This document shows, one piece after another, positions 62,050 through 64,000 of a DNA stretch of 64,000 bases (position 1 is its first letter; each line of letters opens with the position of its first letter). The position numbers were made by a program, and so were the translations under genes. This stretch comes from Papillibacter cinnamivorans DSM 12816 (GTDB lineage: Bacteria; Bacillota; Clostridia; Oscillospirales; Oscillospiraceae): positions 186,001 through 250,000 of the forward strand of contig NZ_FWXW01000003.1 in the NCBI RefSeq assembly GCF_900176335.1. The letters run 5' to 3'. Under the pieces are notes generated by a model. The model was not told where the DNA came from. It saw only the letters and a program-made list of their open reading frames with translations, and made no database searches.

Positions 62050-62877
62050 TCAGCTCACCCGGGCCGAAACCGTGCCCTCGAAGCGGAAGGTGTGCTCGGC
62101 AGAGGGGAAGCTCCCCTCATTCACCGCCTCGATATACCGGCGGAAGGCCTCCCGCATCACCGTGCCGCAGTCGGCAAATTTTCTAACAAACTTGGGCGTT
62201 ACGTCGCTGTAGAGCCCCAGCATGTCCTGATACACCAGCACCTGCCCGTCGCAGTATTTGCCCGCGCCGATACCGACGGTGGGAATGGACAGGGACTCCG
62301 TAATCTGCCGGGCCGGCAGTTCCGGGATGCACTCCAGGACAACGGCAAAGCACCCGGCGTCCTCCAAGCGTTTCGCGTCGTCCAAGAGCTTCTGGGCGGC
62401 CTCCACGGTTTTGCCCTGGACCTTGAAGCCCCCGAAGGCGTTTATGGACTGAGGCGTCAGCCCGATGTGGCCGCAGACCGGAATCTGGGCACGGACGATG
62501 GCGGCCACCGTTTCCGCCATGTCCGCCCCGCCCTCCAGCTTCACCGCCTGAGCTCCGCCCTCCTTGATGAGCCGGCCGGCGTTCACCACGGCGTCGTACA
62601 CCGAGGTATGGTAGGACAGAAACGGCATATCTCCGATCACGAGGGCGTTTTTCGCTCCTCTGGACACGCATTTTGTATGATGAATCATATCCTCCATGGT
62701 GACCGCCAGGGTGTTTTCATACCCCATCATCACCATACCCAGGGAATCACCCACCAGCAGGGAATTGACGCCGCTCTCGTCCATGAGCTTGGCCGTGGAA
62801 TAATCATAGCAGGTCAGCATGGTGAGCTTTTCGCCCTTTTCCTTTGCCTGCCGGAAGGTTAAAGCCGTATTTTTCAT
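62050..62877 (-). CDS. panB: 3-methyl-2-oxobutanoate hydroxymethyltransferase
   Basis: 275 residues. Makes ketopantoate from ketoisovalerate and methylene-tetrahydrofolate. Motifs: [61 protein letters not shown] and [17 protein letters not shown]. Stop and start of panB and panC are adjacent. Confidence 0.97.
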   Translation of the reverse strand: MKNTALTFRQAKEKGEKLTMLTCYDYSTAKLMDESGVNSLLVGDSLGMVMMGYENTLAVTMEDMIHHTKCVSRGAKNALVIGDMPFLSYHTSVYDAVVNAGRLIKEGGAQAVKLEGGADMAETVAAIVRAQIPVCGHIGLTPQSINAFGGFKVQGKTVEAAQKLLDDAKRLEDAGCFAVVLECIPELPARQITESLSIPTVGIGAGKYCDGQVLVYQDMLGLYSDVTPKFVRKFADCGTVMREAFRRYIEAVNEGSFPSAEHTFRFEGTVSARVS

Positions 62878-62895
62878 AATAAAAAAACCCCCTAT

Positions 62896-63747
62896 CTAAC
62901 GTAGCAGGTCTTTCAGCTCTCTGTAATCCCGTTCTTCGTGCTTTTCTTCGGCCAAACTTACGAGAGAGCGGGAAAGCTCCCTGTAGATCGCCTCGTCGGA
63001 AGGGGGAATGACGGATAAGTGCCGCTTCACGGTAGCGCAGTCGCCCCGTTCCACCGGCCCCGTCAGGGCTCCCAGGATCCCTTTTTCCAGCACGTTGCGG
63101 ATGTTCGCCTCCATCAATGGAGACAGGGCGCGTATCGCGTCGCCCTCCTCAAATCCGCAGGATGCCAGATACCGGGCGGCCTTCGCCATGAGCGGCAGGT
63201 ACAAATTCGATACCGTCACATTGGCCAGGTGATAAAGGGCCTTGTTTTCCCCCGTCAGCCGGGTCGTCCGGTTGGGAAGCCGGGAAAAAACCTCTTCCAT
63301 CACCCGTTTATAGGCCGCGTCGCTTCCTTCCAAAGAAAAGTAACAGGTTTCCAGATTGCGATAAGACTGATACTTGTCCGAAATCGGACAGATGGGGTGG
63401 ATCGATATGGGTTCAACACCGAATAGATTTGTGGGTTTGAATACGTCCGCGGACATGCCGCCGCTCATATGGGCGACGATTCTCCCCTCCAGGGGGTATC
63501 GGGTCAGTTCTTCATACACCGGCCTCACGGAGGAATCGGGAGTGGTGATCAGGATCATGTCGCTCTCCCGTATCAAAGAGGGGTAATCCAGAAACACTTC
63601 CGTGGAAACGAATTCCGCGGCCGCCCGGCTGCTGTCCGGGTTCCTGCTCAAATAGCCTGCGATTTCGAGTCCGTGCTTCTTGAGATATTTGCCGAATGAA
63701 AAACCAACCTTTCCTGCTCCGATAAAGCTGATTCTTATAGTCTTCAC
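62896..63747 (-). CDS. Rossmann/DUF2520 protein, probable ketopantoate reductase (PanG-like)
   Basis: 283 residues from the GTG at 63747. The N-terminal Rossmann fold has ISFIGAGKVGFSFGKYL (NAD(P) site). The C-terminal helical DUF2520 domain includes LYHLANVTVSNLYLPLMAKA. It is the first gene of the panBCD operon, 18 bp before panB, and no panE is seen. PanG-type alternative ketopantoate reductases are, as I recall, of this architecture, so it likely supplies the missing reduction step. The GTG follows a weak AAGACAAGAG site. The open frame continues upstream without a ribosome site. Confidence 0.75.
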   Translation of the reverse strand: MKTIRISFIGAGKVGFSFGKYLKKHGLEIAGYLSRNPDSSRAAAEFVSTEVFLDYPSLIRESDMILITTPDSSVRPVYEELTRYPLEGRIVAHMSGGMSADVFKPTNLFGVEPISIHPICPISDKYQSYRNLETCYFSLEGSDAAYKRVMEEVFSRLPNRTTRLTGENKALYHLANVTVSNLYLPLMAKAARYLASCGFEEGDAIRALSPLMEANIRNVLEKGILGALTGPVERGDCATVKRHLSVIPPSDEAIYRELSRSLVSLAEEKHEERDYRELKDLLR

Positions 63748-63917
63748 CTCTTGTCTTATTCCGAGTTCTCGGATATAAGCAATTCGCCGGGAAATTTCAA
63801 ATCTATCGGTGTAGCTCCCTAGGGATGCCACCCGTCTATTAATAAATAACAGAATCGCTTTTAAAAAGCAAGGGAAATATTTGCGTTTCCAACAAAAAGA
63901 AGGGGCCAACGGCTTCT
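63748..63917 (-). other. Leader region of the pantothenate operon
   Basis: About 170 bp without a gene. A hairpin (GTGGC, AT, CCC, TA, GGG, A, GCTAC on the minus strand, 63811-63831) and a CCGAG/CTCGG hairpin near the start codon could be part of a structured 5' leader. The end of the stretch near 63896-63915 has complementary AAGAAG and CTTCTT, probably the terminator of the partial gene at 63918. Confidence 0.4.
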
Positions 63918-64000
63918 TTACGAGCCGGAATGATGCCCCTTGCACCCGCAGCCGTTTCCCCGATAGAGAGAGGCCATGGCATCCTCGTAGGCCTTTCTGG
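63918..64000 (-). CDS. C-terminal fragment of an unidentified protein
   Basis: The last 26 codons of a minus-strand gene that continues beyond the window. The tail reads RKAYEDAMASLYRGNG, then CGCKGHHSGS and a stop. A hairpin with a T run follows. Good reading-frame logic and a Cys/His-rich end (GCGCKGHH) suggest a real gene that might bind metal. The family is not recognised. Confidence 0.5.
   Translation of the reverse strand, partial: RKAYEDAMASLYRGNGCGCKGHHSGS

Overview
The window looks like chromosomal DNA of a fairly GC-rich, endospore-forming member of the Clostridia (Firmicutes). Supporting signs are strong GGAGG-type ribosome binding sites, the Firmicute cluster miaB-mutS-mutL-miaA-hfq followed by yggS-sepF-divIVA-ileS-lspA-rluD, SpoIIP and SpoIID, a TPP riboswitch in front of thiT, a GlgC/GlgD pair, and a CIRCE element in front of groES-groEL. 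The genus cannot be fixed from the sequence alone. An Oscillospiraceae-like gut or anaerobic-sludge lineage would fit. No rRNA, tRNA, CRISPR array, phage or transposase gene was seen.

Layout. 1-3.9 kb: the tail of a UPF0210/DUF711 gene, then two near-identical lipoprotein genes flanking a large ankyrin-repeat lipoprotein gene, all built on a duplicated segment of about 930 bp. 4.0-12.9 kb: a complete glycogen operon (glgB-glgC-glgD-glgA-glgP) from one sigma-A promoter, preceded by a 160-bp inverted-repeat element. 12.9-16.8 kb: spoIIP, a small membrane protein and an M23 peptidase, separated by several structured repeats. 16.8-20.6 kb: a two-component system, a HAD phosphatase and riboswitch-controlled thiT. 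20.6-29.8 kb (minus strand): the cell division, translation and RNA-chaperone cluster. 29.9-37.7 kb: ecsC, mutL, a CPBP protease, mutS and miaB. 37.9-46.3 kb: a flavodiiron protein, two small proteins, a cation efflux protein, a second two-component system, a DUF4342 protein, malic enzyme and spoIID. 46.6-53.7 kb: citrate synthase, a membrane protein, an SPFH/NfeD pair, an RNA methyltransferase and a lipid kinase. 54.0-64 kb: groES-groEL, a PflX-like radical SAM protein, tdk, mutY, a cation/proton antiporter and a pantothenate operon (Rossmann/DUF2520 reductase, panB, panC, panD).

Functional themes. GlgC/GlgD make ADP-glucose, GlgA polymerises it, GlgB branches the chain and GlgP mobilises the store. 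SpoIIP and SpoIID are the two wall hydrolases of the engulfment machinery and lie at separate loci. The minus-strand block joins mismatch repair, tRNA modification (MiaA, MiaB), Hfq and the divisome (SepF, DivIVA). The last operon probably covers pantoate and pantothenate synthesis, with the DUF2520 protein as the likely ketopantoate reductase.

The most unusual signal is non-coding. At three intergenic sites (14944-15200, 16523-16790, 49149-49427) a core of about 200 bp rich in hairpins sits between two copies of that locus's own terminator hairpin, with a repeat period of about 229-240 bp. The cores at 16.6 and 49.3 kb are homologous, with at least five hairpins. Their stems differ by compensatory changes while two loops are invariant. 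This looks like a structured RNA or a structured-DNA mobile element that duplicates a terminator on insertion. Other structured repeats lie at 4057-4216, 12886-13012, 13042-13128 and 48084-48290.
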